A stretch of 64,000 bases of DNA from Allobosea sp. OK403 (GTDB lineage Bacteria; Pseudomonadota; Alphaproteobacteria; Rhizobiales; Beijerinckiaceae), in assembly GCF_900113835.1 (NCBI RefSeq), contig NZ_FOQV01000003.1, positions 558,001 through 622,000 of the forward strand, given 5' to 3'. Under the pieces are notes generated by a model, which worked only from the letters and a program-made list of their open reading frames with translations, was not told where the DNA came from and made no database searches. A program made the position numbers and the translations under genes. Shown piece after piece: positions 27,063-36,076 of the stretch. Every line of letters starts with the position of its first letter. Within the stretch, counting starts at the first letter, position 1.

Positions 27063-27082
27063 GTTTGAAGATGGAGCGACAA

Positions 27083-27961
27083 ATGGCCTTCTGGAGATTT
27101 GCCGTGCCTTGCGGGCGCAAGCCCCGCAAAGCGATCCGCATGATCGGGCTCGCAGGCCTGATGGCGCTGGTCGCCCTCCCCGCCGCTCGGGCTCAGGCGC
27201 AAGCCTGCACGCCGAAGATCGCCGGGAACCTCCTGACCAAGCCCGGGCATTTCGTCATGGCCACCAGCCCGACCTTGCCGCCGATGGCCTATGCGGATCA
27301 GAAGGGCGTTCTGAAGGGCATGCGGGTCGAGCTCGGATACGAGATCGCCAAGCGCCTCTGCCTGACGCCGGACTATATCAGCACGGAATATGCCGCGATG
27401 GTGCCAGGCCTGCAGGGCGGCCGCTGGGACATGATCAATGCCGGCCTCTTCGTCACGCCCGAGCGCCTGAAGATTCTCTACATGATCCCCTATGAGAACC
27501 TCGCGATCAGCATCTCGACACCGACCCAGGCGGGCAAGCCGATCACGGCGATCGACGACCTCGCCGGCAAGCGGGTCAGCACCGATCTCGGCGGTTATGC
27601 CGAGCGCAAGATCCGCGACCTGAACAAGGAGTTCAAATCGCGCGGGCTCAGCGAGATGACCATCAATCTCTTCGACAACTACGCCACCGTCTATCAGGCC
27701 TTGCGCGCCGGGCAGGTCGATGCGGCGGTCTCGATCGACCCCGTCGCCAAGCAATATCAGGAGCGCGGCGAGTTCACCCATGCGCTCAGCGGCATGTTCC
27801 CGACGCCGGGCTCACTCTCCTTCGGACAGAAGGCCATCGCCGATGCTGTGGCCCAGGCACTGAAGGAGATGGAGGCCGACGGCTCGCTGGCCAAGCTGAT
27901 GTCCGACTACGGCGTCGGCCAGGTCGAGGGCAGCGTCCGCGTGCTGGGGCGCGACAGCTAG
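27083..27961 (+). CDS. Periplasmic amino acid-binding protein
   Basis: A 292-residue family 3 solute-binding protein. I chose ATG 27083 because GGAG lies 6 nt upstream; the frame is open further back, but the operator and promoter lie there. A long basic N-region and hydrophobic core (MIGLAGLMALVALPAARAQA) form the signal peptide. The mature protein shows GMRVELGYEIAKRLCL and RWDMINAGLFVTPERLK, as in polar amino acid binders. It serves the permease and ATPase that follow. Only one permease gene is present, so the channel is probably a homodimer. Confidence 0.92.
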   Translation: MAFWRFAVPCGRKPRKAIRMIGLAGLMALVALPAARAQAQACTPKIAGNLLTKPGHFVMATSPTLPPMAYADQKGVLKGMRVELGYEIAKRLCLTPDYISTEYAAMVPGLQGGRWDMINAGLFVTPERLKILYMIPYENLAISISTPTQAGKPITAIDDLAGKRVSTDLGGYAERKIRDLNKEFKSRGLSEMTINLFDNYATVYQALRAGQVDAAVSIDPVAKQYQERGEFTHALSGMFPTPGSLSFGQKAIADAVAQALKEMEADGSLAKLMSDYGVGQVEGSVRVLGRDS

Positions 27962-27967
27962 GCCCTC

Positions 27968-27990
27968 ACAGGAGCCAAGACCGCTCCTGT
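27968..27990. promoter_or_regulatory. Intercistronic hairpin
   Basis: ACAGGAGC (27968-27975) pairs with GCTCCTGT (27983-27990) around a 7-nt loop, 6 bp after the binding-protein stop. There is no T-run. Such hairpins often keep binding-protein mRNA more abundant than that of the downstream permease. Confidence 0.55.
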
Positions 27991-28064
27991 CCTCAAGACC
28001 ACCCTGCCCTGGCGCATGCCCGGGCGTCCCATATCCGATTTCGATCATCTGCCGGGAGATCTGC

Positions 28065-28760
28065 GTGAAAGGCTGGAACTGGGGCGGCTTCTTCGAATAT
28101 CTGACGAACGAATACATGCTCGAAGGCGCGCTGATAACGCTCGGCCTGACGGTCTTCTCGATGGTGTTCGGATTGATCCTGGGCTTCCTCGTCGCGCTGA
28201 TGCGCATGTCGAAGCATAAGATCCTGTCGGTTCCGGCTTATTTCTATACCTGGATCATGCGCGGCACGCCGCTCCTGGTGCAGCTCATCATCATCTATAC
28301 CGGCCTGCCGCAGCTCGGCATCCGCTTCTCCGTGCTCGAATCCACGCTGATCGGCCTGACCCTCAACGAGGCGGCCTATCTCTCCGAGATCGTGCGCGCC
28401 GGCATCTCGGCCGTGCCGCGCGGGCAGGTCAATGCGGCGCGCGCCATCGGCATGCGCGAATTCCAGGTGATGCGCTATGTCGTGGCGCCGCAGGCCTTCC
28501 GGATCATCATCCCGCCTTTGGGCAATTCGGTGAACGGCATCCTCAAGACCACCTCGATCGCCTCGATCATCTCCATGGAGGAGCTGCTGCGCCGCACGCA
28601 GGTGCTGATCCAGGAGAAGTTCCTGGTGCTCGAGCTCTTCATCGTCGCCGCGCTCTACTACCTGGTGATGACCACGGCCTGGGAGTTCATCCAGCGCCGG
28701 ATCGAAAAGCGCCTCGGCCGGGCCTTCGACGTGCAGGCCACCGTGACCGAGCAGCGATGA
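28065..28760 (+). CDS. Amino acid ABC transporter permease
   Basis: A 231-residue HisMQ-type permease with about five membrane spans, beginning [20 protein letters not shown]. Signature [19 protein letters not shown] (about 66-84) and EAA loop [20 protein letters not shown] (about 122-141). GTG 28065 is used, with GGGAG 6 nt upstream. Its stop overlaps the ATPase start (ATGA). No second permease is adjacent, so it probably forms a homodimer. Confidence 0.94.
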   Translation: MKGWNWGGFFEYLTNEYMLEGALITLGLTVFSMVFGLILGFLVALMRMSKHKILSVPAYFYTWIMRGTPLLVQLIIIYTGLPQLGIRFSVLESTLIGLTLNEAAYLSEIVRAGISAVPRGQVNAARAIGMREFQVMRYVVAPQAFRIIIPPLGNSVNGILKTTSIASIISMEELLRRTQVLIQEKFLVLELFIVAALYYLVMTTAWEFIQRRIEKRLGRAFDVQATVTEQR

Positions 28761-29521
28761 GCACCCCAGTCATGCAGCAAGCGAACGCCATGATCGAAGT
28801 CCGCGCCGTCAACAAATGGTACGGCGACAGCTTCCACGTCCTGAAGAATTGCAGCCTGGCCGTCGGGAAGGGAGAGGTCGTCGTGGTCTGCGGCCCCTCC
28901 GGCTCCGGCAAATCAACCCTGATCAAATGCGTCAACGGGCTGGAGAGCGTCAGGGATGGCGACATCCTGATCGACGGCGTGAAAGCGACCGATCCCGGCA
29001 CCGACATGCCCAAGCTGCGGGCGCGGGTGGGCATGGTGTTCCAGCATTTCGAGCTGTTTCCACATATGACGGTGATGGAGAACCTCTGCATCGGGCAGGA
29101 GAAGGTGCTCGGACGCTCCCCCTCCGAGGCCAGGGACAAGACGCTCTCCCTGCTCGAACGGGTCGGGCTGACGGAGCATGCGCGGAAATACCCGATCCAG
29201 CTCTCGGGCGGCCAGCAGCAGCGCGTCGCCATCGCACGCGCGCTTGCCATGGACCCGATCGCGATGCTGTTCGACGAGCCGACCTCAGCGCTTGACCCGG
29301 AGATGATCAACGAGGTTCTCGACGTCATGGTCGGGCTCGCCCAGGAGGGCATGACGATGATGGTCGTCACCCATGAAATGGGTTTCGCCCGCAAAGTCGC
29401 CGACAGGGTCGTCTTCATGGATCGCGGCGAGATCGTCGAGAACAGCGACACGGAACAATTCTTCGCCGCCCCCGAGAGCGAGCGCGCGAAACAGTTCCTG
29501 TCGAAGATCCTCCCCCATTGA
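28757..29521 (+). CDS. Amino acid ABC transporter ATP-binding protein
   Basis: A 254-residue GlnQ-type ATPase. Walker A is GPSGSGKST (about 48-56), Q-loop in [16 protein letters not shown], signature LSGGQQQR (about 149-156), Walker [14 protein letters not shown], switch His in [10 protein letters not shown] 28757 overlaps the permease stop. The bases around its stop codon are repeated immediately downstream (29513-29542). It powers the transporter of the GntR-linked operon. Confidence 0.96.
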   Translation: MSTPVMQQANAMIEVRAVNKWYGDSFHVLKNCSLAVGKGEVVVVCGPSGSGKSTLIKCVNGLESVRDGDILIDGVKATDPGTDMPKLRARVGMVFQHFELFPHMTVMENLCIGQEKVLGRSPSEARDKTLSLLERVGLTEHARKYPIQLSGGQQQRVAIARALAMDPIAMLFDEPTSALDPEMINEVLDVMVGLAQEGMTMMVVTHEMGFARKVADRVVFMDRGEIVENSDTEQFFAAPESERAKQFLSKILPH

Positions 29522-29542
29522 GCATTCGTCCCCATTGAGCAT
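29513..29542. repeat. Short tandem duplication over a stop codon
   Basis: CCCCATTGAGCAT occurs at 29513-29525 and 29530-29542, a 17-bp period. The first copy contains the ATPase stop codon, so the gene end has been duplicated into the intergenic gap. Confidence 0.8.
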
Positions 29543-29569
29543 CCCTGTCGACGGGATGGCGAGGCGCAG

Positions 29570-30748
29570 ATGATCAACCGCATCCTCACCCCTCGCGAGC
29601 TCATCGTCGGAGGCGGGTCGATCGCGCAGCTTCCCGCCCTGCTGCGGCGCCTTGGCGTCTCGCGGCCACTGCTCGTCATCGACCCCGGCGTCCTCAAGCT
29701 CGGCCTGGCCGAGCCGGCGATCGCCGCCATGCGCGCCGCCGGAATCGATCTCGATATCTTCGCGGGCGTCATCGAGGATCCTACCGACGCCACAGTCGAT
29801 CTCGCCGTGGAGCGGATACGCGGTAGCAACCGGGACAGCGTCATCGGCTTCGGCGGCGGCAGCGCCATCGATACGGGCAAGGCGGCCGCCATCGTCGCCA
29901 GCACAGGGGAAGCGGTCCACGCCTTGAAAGTTCCGCGCATCGTCGACCTGAGCGTGATGCCGTTCATCGCGGTTCCGACGACAGCGGGAACGGGCAGCGA
30001 GGTGACGCGGGCCTGCGTGATCACCGACACCCAGCGCCAGGAGAAGATGCTGATCCTGGGAACAGCCGCCTTGCCGGCGGCCGCGATCGTCGATTTCGAG
30101 TTGACCCTGACCTGCCCGTTCCGCGTCACCGTCGATACCGGGCTCGATGCGCTGACGCATGCTCTGGAAGCGATCATCAACCGCAACTGCAACGCCCATG
30201 CCGATGCGCTCGCATCCTCGGCGCTGGCGCTGATCGGCGCCCATCTCGAAACGGCGGCGAGCGAGCCGGGAAACCGCGCCGCCCGCGAAGCCATGATGCT
30301 CGGGGCGACCCATGCGGGGCTTGCGGTCTCGAACACCTCGACGGCATTGATCCATGGCCTCAGCCGCCCGATCGGCGCCTTCTTCCATGTCCCGCACGGC
30401 CTGTCGAACGCCATGCTGCTGCCGCTCGTGACCGCCTATTCCTTGTCGGCCGCACCGCGACAATACGCGGCCGCGGCGCGGGCGCTCGGCTGGGCGGCGG
30501 CTGGAGACAGCGACGAGCACGCCGGCCGCGCACTCGTCCAAGGCTTCATCGGGCTGAACGCACGCCTCAAGGTTCCGACGCCGCAAAGCTTCGGCATCGA
30601 CGGGGAGCGCTACCGGGCTGTGCTGCCGGAGATGGCGCGCCAAGCCCTCAGCTCCGGGACGCCGCAGAACAATCCACGCGTCCCTGACAGCGATGACATC
30701 ATTGAGCTTTACCGGAATGCCTGGGATGGCCGAGTTCCGGTCTTTTAA
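29570..30748 (+). CDS. Iron-containing alcohol dehydrogenase
   Basis: A 392-residue group III metal-dependent alcohol dehydrogenase. The NAD-binding loop is IGFGGGSAIDTGKA (about 92-105), PTTAGTGSEVT follows, and metal ligands are expected in DTGLDALTHALEA (Asp, His), ALIHGLSRPIG (His) and VPHGLSNAM (His). Such enzymes oxidise alcohols, including amino and hydroxy alcohols, to aldehydes. It follows the ATPase gene by 48 bp in the operon. With the mgs/gmaS genes downstream it could oxidise the hydroxyl group of an imported or glutamylated amino alcohol; that is inference. Confidence 0.93.
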   Translation: MINRILTPRELIVGGGSIAQLPALLRRLGVSRPLLVIDPGVLKLGLAEPAIAAMRAAGIDLDIFAGVIEDPTDATVDLAVERIRGSNRDSVIGFGGGSAIDTGKAAAIVASTGEAVHALKVPRIVDLSVMPFIAVPTTAGTGSEVTRACVITDTQRQEKMLILGTAALPAAAIVDFELTLTCPFRVTVDTGLDALTHALEAIINRNCNAHADALASSALALIGAHLETAASEPGNRAAREAMMLGATHAGLAVSNTSTALIHGLSRPIGAFFHVPHGLSNAMLLPLVTAYSLSAAPRQYAAAARALGWAAAGDSDEHAGRALVQGFIGLNARLKVPTPQSFGIDGERYRAVLPEMARQALSSGTPQNNPRVPDSDDIIELYRNAWDGRVPVF

Positions 30749-30896
30749 GATGATGGTCGGTATCCCCTTCCCTATGCAGGCCGCTCCCGCCCGGCGCTCC
30801 ACCATCGGCGAAGGCCGCCCGCGCGACACGTTTCCCTCGCGCCGGCGGCGGTTGACTCGCCCCGGTCGATCCTGCTGTCTGCAGGCGAGCGCGACG

Positions 30897-31550
30897 ATGC
30901 GCGATTGGCAAGGGATGGTGCTGTCGTTGAGCATCCAGGACAGTTCGACCGGCTCGGGAGCACCGGGGGAGACCCGCAAAACACTGGAAATCGCGCTTGG
31001 CCGCCAGATCCGCGCGATCCGGCGCTCGCATGATTTGTCGGTCGCCGATCTCGCGACGGCTGCCGGGATTTCGGCCGGCATGCTGTCGAAGATCGAGAAC
31101 GGGCAGATCTCGCCCTCGCTCAACACGATCGCGGCCATCGCCGCCAGCGTCAACGTGCCAATCAGCACGCTCTTTGCCGCCTTCGAGGAGAAGAGCGACT
31201 GCTCCTATGTCCCGGCCGGCAAGGGCGTCAACATCGAGCGGCGCGGCACTAAGGCCGGGCATGTCTATGAGCTCCTGGGCCATGCCCTTGGTGGCGACGT
31301 GGTGGTCGAACCCTATCTCATCACGCTGCGCGAGGACGCCTCGCCCTTCACCGGCTTCCAGCATGCCGGCGTCGAGTTCATCTACATGCTCAGCGGCGAG
31401 GTGGTCTATCGGCACGCCGAGGGACGCTATCGCTTGAAGCCGGGCGATGCACTGCTGTTCGACTCCGGCGCGCTGCATGGGCCGGAGGAGTTCGTGCAAT
31501 TGCCGATGACCTATCTCTCGATCATCGTCTATCCGCGCCAGGCACTCTAA
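30897..31550 (+). CDS. XRE-cupin transcriptional regulator
   Basis: A 217-residue regulator with an N-terminal HTH_3 domain (LSVADLATAAGISAGMLSKI, about 49-68) and a C-terminal cupin (about 135-210; FQHAGVEFIYMLSGEVVYRH, then KPGDALLFDSGALHGP). I use ATG 30897; ATG 30915 is an alternative, and the frame is open upstream into the dehydrogenase gene, which I reject. It resembles PuuR/SutR-type regulators of amine and sulfur metabolism. It lies directly before the amidotransferase gene and a separate promoter with a TTCCT-GGT-AGGAA repeat, which it may control. Confidence 0.9.
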   Translation: MRDWQGMVLSLSIQDSSTGSGAPGETRKTLEIALGRQIRAIRRSHDLSVADLATAAGISAGMLSKIENGQISPSLNTIAAIAASVNVPISTLFAAFEEKSDCSYVPAGKGVNIERRGTKAGHVYELLGHALGGDVVVEPYLITLREDASPFTGFQHAGVEFIYMLSGEVVYRHAEGRYRLKPGDALLFDSGALHGPEEFVQLPMTYLSIIVYPRQAL

Positions 31551-31552
31551 AT

Positions 31553-31603
31553 TTCCTGGTAGGAACTTTTGTTTCTTGACAGGATAACTTCCCATGCTAG
31601 GAC
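31553..31603 (+). promoter_or_regulatory. Candidate internal promoter and operator before mgsA/glxB
   Basis: TTCCTGGTAGGAA (31553-31565) is an inverted repeat. It is followed by TTGACA (31576-31581) and, 16 bp later, TAGGAC (31598-31603), a consensus -35 with a weak -10. It could express the mgs-gmaS genes separately under the XRE-cupin regulator encoded just upstream. Confidence 0.5.
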
Positions 31604-31626
31604 TCTCGCTATGACGGGAGGGTCAC

Positions 31627-32517
31627 ATGTGCGGGATCGTCGGCTTATTCATCAAGGCTCCGGAGCTTGAGCAAGATCTGGGCCGGCTCCTCTCGGCCAT
31701 GCTCGAGACGATGAGCGATCGCGGGCCCGACAGCGCGGGCTTCGCCATCTACGGCGCGGACAAGGCCGACCTCGTCAAGCTGACGCTCAGCCATTCCGAC
31801 CCCGCCGTGCTGGAGCGTGTTGCCGGCGCGCTCGACGCCCATCTCGGCTATCCCGCGGAACGGACGATCCGCTCCAACCACCTCATCGTCTCGGTGCGCC
31901 GCGCCGACGAGGAGAAGGCGCGGGCCTTCGCGACTGCCGCCGGCCTGCGCGTCGTCGGCGCCGGCAAGCGCATGGAGATCTTCAAGGAGGTCGGGCTTCC
32001 CATCCAGGTCGCGGAGCAGTTCGGCCTCGCCGGCATGACCGGCACGCACGGCATCGGCCATACCCGCATGGCAACCGAATCCGCCGTGACCACGAACGGC
32101 GCCCATCCCTTCTCGACCGGACGGGACCAGTGCCTCGTCCATAACGGCTCACTCTCGAACCACAATTCTGTGCGGCGCGAGCTGACGCGCGAGGGCCTGT
32201 CCTTCGAGACCGAGAACGACAGCGAGGTCGCCGCCGGCTACCTGACCTGGCGCATGCGCGAGGGTGCTTCGCTACGCGTGGCGCTGGAGGACAGCCTCAA
32301 GGCGCTGGACGGCTTCTACACCTTCGTGGTCGGCACCGAGAACGGCTTTGCCGTGCTGCGCGACCCCGTCTCCTGCAAGCCGGCGGTGATGGCGGAGACC
32401 AAGGACTATGTCGCATTCGGCTCGGAATACCGTGCGCTCGCCGGCCTGCCCGGCATCGAAAGCGCCCATATCTTCGAACCCGAGCCAGCCAAGGTCTACG
32501 CCTGGGAGCGCGCCTGA
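31627..32517 (+). CDS. mgsA: Class II glutamine amidotransferase-like subunit (MgsA/GlxB type)
   Basis: A 296-residue Ntn-type amidotransferase domain protein. Mature catalytic Cys follows the initiator Met (MCGIVGLF), and GIGHTRMATES, THNGSLSN-like HNGSLSNH and EVAAGYLTWRM match GltB-type glutaminase domains. In the N-methylglutamate pathway, MgsABC (called GlxBCD in Sinorhizobium) splits glutamate synthase into three proteins and transfers methylamine to make N-methylglutamate. This is the first. GGGAGG precedes the ATG. The next ATG overlaps its stop by one base. Confidence 0.88.
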   Translation: MCGIVGLFIKAPELEQDLGRLLSAMLETMSDRGPDSAGFAIYGADKADLVKLTLSHSDPAVLERVAGALDAHLGYPAERTIRSNHLIVSVRRADEEKARAFATAAGLRVVGAGKRMEIFKEVGLPIQVAEQFGLAGMTGTHGIGHTRMATESAVTTNGAHPFSTGRDQCLVHNGSLSNHNSVRRELTREGLSFETENDSEVAAGYLTWRMREGASLRVALEDSLKALDGFYTFVVGTENGFAVLRDPVSCKPAVMAETKDYVAFGSEYRALAGLPGIESAHIFEPEPAKVYAWERA

Positions 32518-33206
32518 TGCCTGTCGTCGACCTCGCAACGGTTCCGCTGCGTTCGCTGAACGCGGATCTGCACAAGCTGCCCCAGAACACCAATGAGACG
32601 CATTGGACGATCAGGAATCCCGGCGGCAAGCACGCTCTGGCGGTCGGGCTCGACGCGCCGGTGACCGTCGAGATCGAGGGGCATGTCGGCTATTACTGCG
32701 GCGGCATGAACAAGGAAGCGACGATCGTGGTCGCCGGCAATGCCGGCGTCGGCGTCGGCGAGAACATGATGTCGGGCGAAATCCGCATCAAGGGCGATGC
32801 CAGCCAGGCGGCCGGCGCCACCGGCCGGGGCGGCCTTCTCGTCATCGAGGGTGACGCATCGGCCCGCTGCGGCATCTCGATGAAGGGCATCGACATCGTC
32901 GTGAAAGGCTCGATCGGCCCGATGAGCGCCTTCATGGCGCAGGAGGGCAATCTCGTCGTGCTCGGCGATGCCGGCGAGGCGCTGGGCGATTCCATCTACG
33001 AGGCCAGGCTCTTCGTGCGCGGCACGGTCAGGAGCCTCGGCGCCGATTGCGTGGAGAAGCCGATGGAGGCCGCCGACCGCACGGCGCTGGCCGGCGTCAT
33101 CGCGCGAGCGGGCCTGAGCGACGACGTCTCGCCGGATGAGTTCAAGCTCTACGGCTCCGCCCGCACCCTCTACCATTTCCACGTCGACAACGCCTCGGCG
33201 TATTGA
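32517..33206 (+). CDS. mgsB: GXGXG-domain subunit of glutamate synthase-like enzyme (MgsB/GlxC type)
   Basis: A 229-residue protein matching the C-terminal GXGXG (alpha subunit) domain of glutamate synthase. Repeating beta-helix turns are visible in GNAGVGVGENMMSGEIRIKG, AAGATGRGGLLVIEGDAS, and GNLVVLGDAGEALGDSIYEA. It has no catalytic site of its own and probably forms a structural bridge between the amidotransferase and FMN subunits. Its start overlaps the preceding stop (TGATG), so subunits are co-translated. Confidence 0.88.
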   Translation: MPVVDLATVPLRSLNADLHKLPQNTNETHWTIRNPGGKHALAVGLDAPVTVEIEGHVGYYCGGMNKEATIVVAGNAGVGVGENMMSGEIRIKGDASQAAGATGRGGLLVIEGDASARCGISMKGIDIVVKGSIGPMSAFMAQEGNLVVLGDAGEALGDSIYEARLFVRGTVRSLGADCVEKPMEAADRTALAGVIARAGLSDDVSPDEFKLYGSARTLYHFHVDNASAY

Positions 33207-33217
33207 GCGAGCTCCCC

Positions 33218-34588
33218 ATGACCGCGTCACTCAAGCCCATGCCGGCTGCACCGCTTAGCGACATGCCAGCGACCGCGCAGACCACGCCGCGCTTCTCCGC
33301 GACCTTCGATCCGCACACGATCTCGGAGATCCAGCGCGCCGCCGCGACCGGCATCTACGACATCCGCGGCGGCGGGGCGAAGCGCAAGCTGCCGCATTTC
33401 GACGACCTGCTGTTCCTGGGCGCGTCGATCTCGCGCTACCCGCTCGAAGGCTATCGCGAGAAATGCGGCACCGATATCGTGCTCGGCGCCCGCTTCGCTA
33501 GGAAGCCGATCCATCTGAAGATCCCGATCACGATCGCCGGAATGAGCTTCGGCGCCTTGTCGGGACCGGCCAAGGAAGCGCTCGGGCGCGGCGCGACGAT
33601 CGTCGGCACCTCGACGACGACGGGCGATGGCGGCATGACGCCCGAAGAGCGCGGCCACTCGCAAACACTGGTCTATCAGTACCTGCCCTCGCGCTACGGC
33701 ATGAACCCGGATGACCTGCGCAAGGCCGACGCGATCGAAATCGTGATCGGCCAGGGCGCCAAGCCCGGCGGCGGCGGCATGCTGCTCGGCCAGAAGATTT
33801 CCCCGCGCGTCGCCAGAATGCGCAACCTGCCGGAAGGCATCGACCAGCGCTCGGCCTGCCGCCACCCGGATTGGACGGGGCCCGACGATCTCGAGATCAA
33901 GATCGAGGAGCTGCGCGAGATCACCGATTGGGAGAAGCCGATCTATGTGAAGGTCGGCGCGAGCCGGCCCTATTACGACACCGCACTCGCGGTGAAATCC
34001 GGCGCCGATGTCGTGGTGCTCGACGGCATGCAGGGCGGCACGGCAGCAACGCAGGAGGTCTTCATCGAGAATGTCGGCCTGCCGATCCTGGCCGCCATCC
34101 GCCCGGCCGTGCAGGCACTGCAGGATCTCGGCATGCATCGCAAGGTCCAGCTCATCGTCTCCGGCGGCATCAGGACCGGCGCCGACGTCGCCAAGGCGCT
34201 AGCGCTCGGCGCGGATGCGGTCGCGATCGGCACCGCGGCGCTGATCGCGCTCGGCGACAACGACCCGCGGCTGGAGGCGGAATACGCCAAGCTCGGCACC
34301 ACGGCCGGCGCTTATGACGACTGGCATGAGGGGCGCGATCCCGCCGGCATCACGACCCAGGATCCCGAGCTCGCTGCGCGTCTCGACCCGGTCAAGGCCG
34401 GCCGCAGATTGGCGAATTACCTCTCCGTCCTGGCGTTGGAAACGCAGACCATCGCGCGCGCCTGCGGCAAGAGCCATGTCCATAATCTGGAGCCAGAGGA
34501 TCTCGTCGCGCTGACCGTGGAAGCCGCCGCCATGGCGCGCGTGCCGCTGGCCGGCACCAACTGGATTCCCGGCAGCGCCGGGTTCTGA
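33218..34588 (+). CDS. mgsC: FMN-binding glutamate synthase-like subunit (MgsC/GlxD type)
   Basis: A 456-residue central catalytic domain of glutamate synthase type. ISMSFGALS-like AGMSFGALSGPAKEALG, the loop GGGGMLLGQKISPRVA, DVVVLDGMQGGTAAT and VSGGIRTGADVAKALALGAD form the FMN-binding barrel. It would join an amine (methylamine, if MgsC) to 2-oxoglutarate. ATG 33218 is used; a TTG at 33203 overlapping the upstream stop is possible. The companion dehydrogenase MgdABCD is absent here, so either it lies elsewhere or this set has another role. Confidence 0.9.
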   Translation: MTASLKPMPAAPLSDMPATAQTTPRFSATFDPHTISEIQRAAATGIYDIRGGGAKRKLPHFDDLLFLGASISRYPLEGYREKCGTDIVLGARFARKPIHLKIPITIAGMSFGALSGPAKEALGRGATIVGTSTTTGDGGMTPEERGHSQTLVYQYLPSRYGMNPDDLRKADAIEIVIGQGAKPGGGGMLLGQKISPRVARMRNLPEGIDQRSACRHPDWTGPDDLEIKIEELREITDWEKPIYVKVGASRPYYDTALAVKSGADVVVLDGMQGGTAATQEVFIENVGLPILAAIRPAVQALQDLGMHRKVQLIVSGGIRTGADVAKALALGADAVAIGTAALIALGDNDPRLEAEYAKLGTTAGAYDDWHEGRDPAGITTQDPELAARLDPVKAGRRLANYLSVLALETQTIARACGKSHVHNLEPEDLVALTVEAAAMARVPLAGTNWIPGSAGF

Positions 34589-34600
34589 AAACCACTGACG

Positions 34601-34622
34601 GGGCCGTCCAACGAGGCGGCCC
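34601..34622. promoter_or_regulatory. Weak hairpin between mgsC and the ligase gene
   Basis: GGGCCG (34601-34606) pairs with CGGCCC (34617-34622) across a 10-nt loop, followed by TTATCGTTT. The short stem and broken T-run suggest at most partial termination before the ligase gene. Confidence 0.4.
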
Positions 34623-34648
34623 TTATCGTTTGAAGAATGGGGAACTGA

Positions 34649-35947
34649 ATGACCGTTGATCTCGCGGCCGCCGCCAAGGAGCGCGGCATCAAGTATTTCT
34701 TGATCTCCTACACTGATCTGTTCGGCGTCCAGCGCGCAAAACTGGTTCCCGCCAGCGCCATCAACGGCATGGCCAAAAGCGGCGCCGGCTTTGCCGGCTT
34801 CGCGACCTGGCTCGACATGACGCCGGCCGACCCCGATCTCTTCGCGGTGCCCGACCCTGACAGCCTGATCCAGCTACCCTGGAAGCCGGAGGTCGGCTGG
34901 CTTGCAGCCGATCTGTGGATGAACGGCAAGGAGGTCGCGCAAGCCCCGCGCAACCTGCTCAAGCGCCTGGTCAACGACGCGGCCGCCCAGGGTTATACGA
35001 TCAAGACCGGCGTCGAATGCGAGTTCTTCCTGACCACGCCCGACGGTCTCGAAGTCTGCGACAGCGCCGACAAGCAGACAAAACCCTGCTACGATCAGTC
35101 GGCACTGATGCGCCAATACGACGTCATCGCCGAACTCTGCGACGCGATGCTGGCGCTCGGCTGGAAGCCCTATCAGAACGACCATGAGGACGCGAACGGC
35201 CAGTTCGAGATGAACTGGAATTTCGGCGATGTGCTCGTCACCGCCGACCGCCATTCCTTCTTCAAATATATGGCGAAATCGATCGCCGAGAAGCATGGCC
35301 TGCGGGCAACCTTCATGCCGAAGCCGTTCCTGAACCTGACCGGCAGCGGCTGCCACGCCCATGTCTCGGTCTGGAACGGCGAGCGCAACCTGTTCGAGGA
35401 CGAGGCCGGCGAGCTCGGCGTCTCGCAGCTCGGCTATCACTTCATCGGCGGCGTGATCCATTCGGCCGACGCGCTCTGCGCCTTGTTCAACCCGACGGTG
35501 AACTCCTACAAGCGCATCAATGCGCCGCGCACGACCTCTGGCGCGACCTGGTCGCCCAACACCGTGACCTATTCCGGCAACAACCGCACCCATATGATCC
35601 GGATTCCCGAGGGCGGGCGGTTCGAATTGCGGCTGCCCGACGGCGCGGCCAACCCCTATCTCCTGCAAGCCGGCATCGTCGCCGCCGGCCTCGACGGCAT
35701 CGGCAACAAGCGCGATCCCGGCAAGCGCCTCGATATCAACATGTACACGGACGGCCACCTGGTCGAGGGCGTCAAGAAGCTGCCGCTCAACATGCTCGAC
35801 GCGCTGCGCGCGCTCGAAGCGTCGGAGGTCCTGAAGGAGGGCCTTGGCGCCTTCGTTCCCGCCTATCTCAAACTGAAGCACCAGGAATGGAACGATTACG
35901 CACGCCATCTCACCCAGTGGGAGCGTGACGTGACGCTCGATTGCTGA
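34649..35947 (+). CDS. gmaS: Type III glutamine synthetase-like ligase (GmaS/GlnT)
   Basis: A 432-residue glutamine synthetase superfamily enzyme of the GlnT/GmaS subgroup. The ATP/metal site includes GVECEFFLTTPDG (about 125) and NGQFEMNWNFGD (about 187); GSGCHAHVSVWNG and RIPEGGRFELRLPDGAANPY follow. GmaS condenses glutamate with methylamine to gamma-glutamylmethylamide, the entry reaction of the N-methylglutamate pathway; GlnT relatives can use ammonia or other amines. Placement right after mgsABC favours an amine ligase. GGGGAA precedes the ATG. A long inverted repeat follows at 35971. Confidence 0.88.
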   Translation: MTVDLAAAAKERGIKYFLISYTDLFGVQRAKLVPASAINGMAKSGAGFAGFATWLDMTPADPDLFAVPDPDSLIQLPWKPEVGWLAADLWMNGKEVAQAPRNLLKRLVNDAAAQGYTIKTGVECEFFLTTPDGLEVCDSADKQTKPCYDQSALMRQYDVIAELCDAMLALGWKPYQNDHEDANGQFEMNWNFGDVLVTADRHSFFKYMAKSIAEKHGLRATFMPKPFLNLTGSGCHAHVSVWNGERNLFEDEAGELGVSQLGYHFIGGVIHSADALCALFNPTVNSYKRINAPRTTSGATWSPNTVTYSGNNRTHMIRIPEGGRFELRLPDGAANPYLLQAGIVAAGLDGIGNKRDPGKRLDINMYTDGHLVEGVKKLPLNMLDALRALEASEVLKEGLGAFVPAYLKLKHQEWNDYARHLTQWERDVTLDC

Positions 35948-35970
35948 GGTAATCGAGGCGGAATCGCTCT

Positions 35971-36047
35971 CGTCATTGCGAGCGCAGCGAAGCAATCCAG
36001 GGGGGCGCACTACGGCTCTGGATTGCTTCGCTGCGCTCGCAATGACG
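35971..36047. repeat. Long perfect inverted repeat (30-17-30), copy 1
   Basis: The 30 bases at 35971-36000 (starting CGTCATTGCGAGCGCAGCGA) are exactly complementary to 36018-36047, with a 17-nt loop. The same element, with a paired base change, is at 62134-62210. It lies between two convergent operons and may end transcription from both sides. Confidence 0.95.
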
Positions 36048-36076
36048 TTGGCGGGTCGAGACCCGCCTTCCCGCTC

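Noticed and set aside
29285..31168. Minus-strand open frame (627 residues) opposite the Fe-alcohol dehydrogenase
   Set aside because: It covers parts of three plus-strand genes with clear motifs and has no ribosome site or domain.
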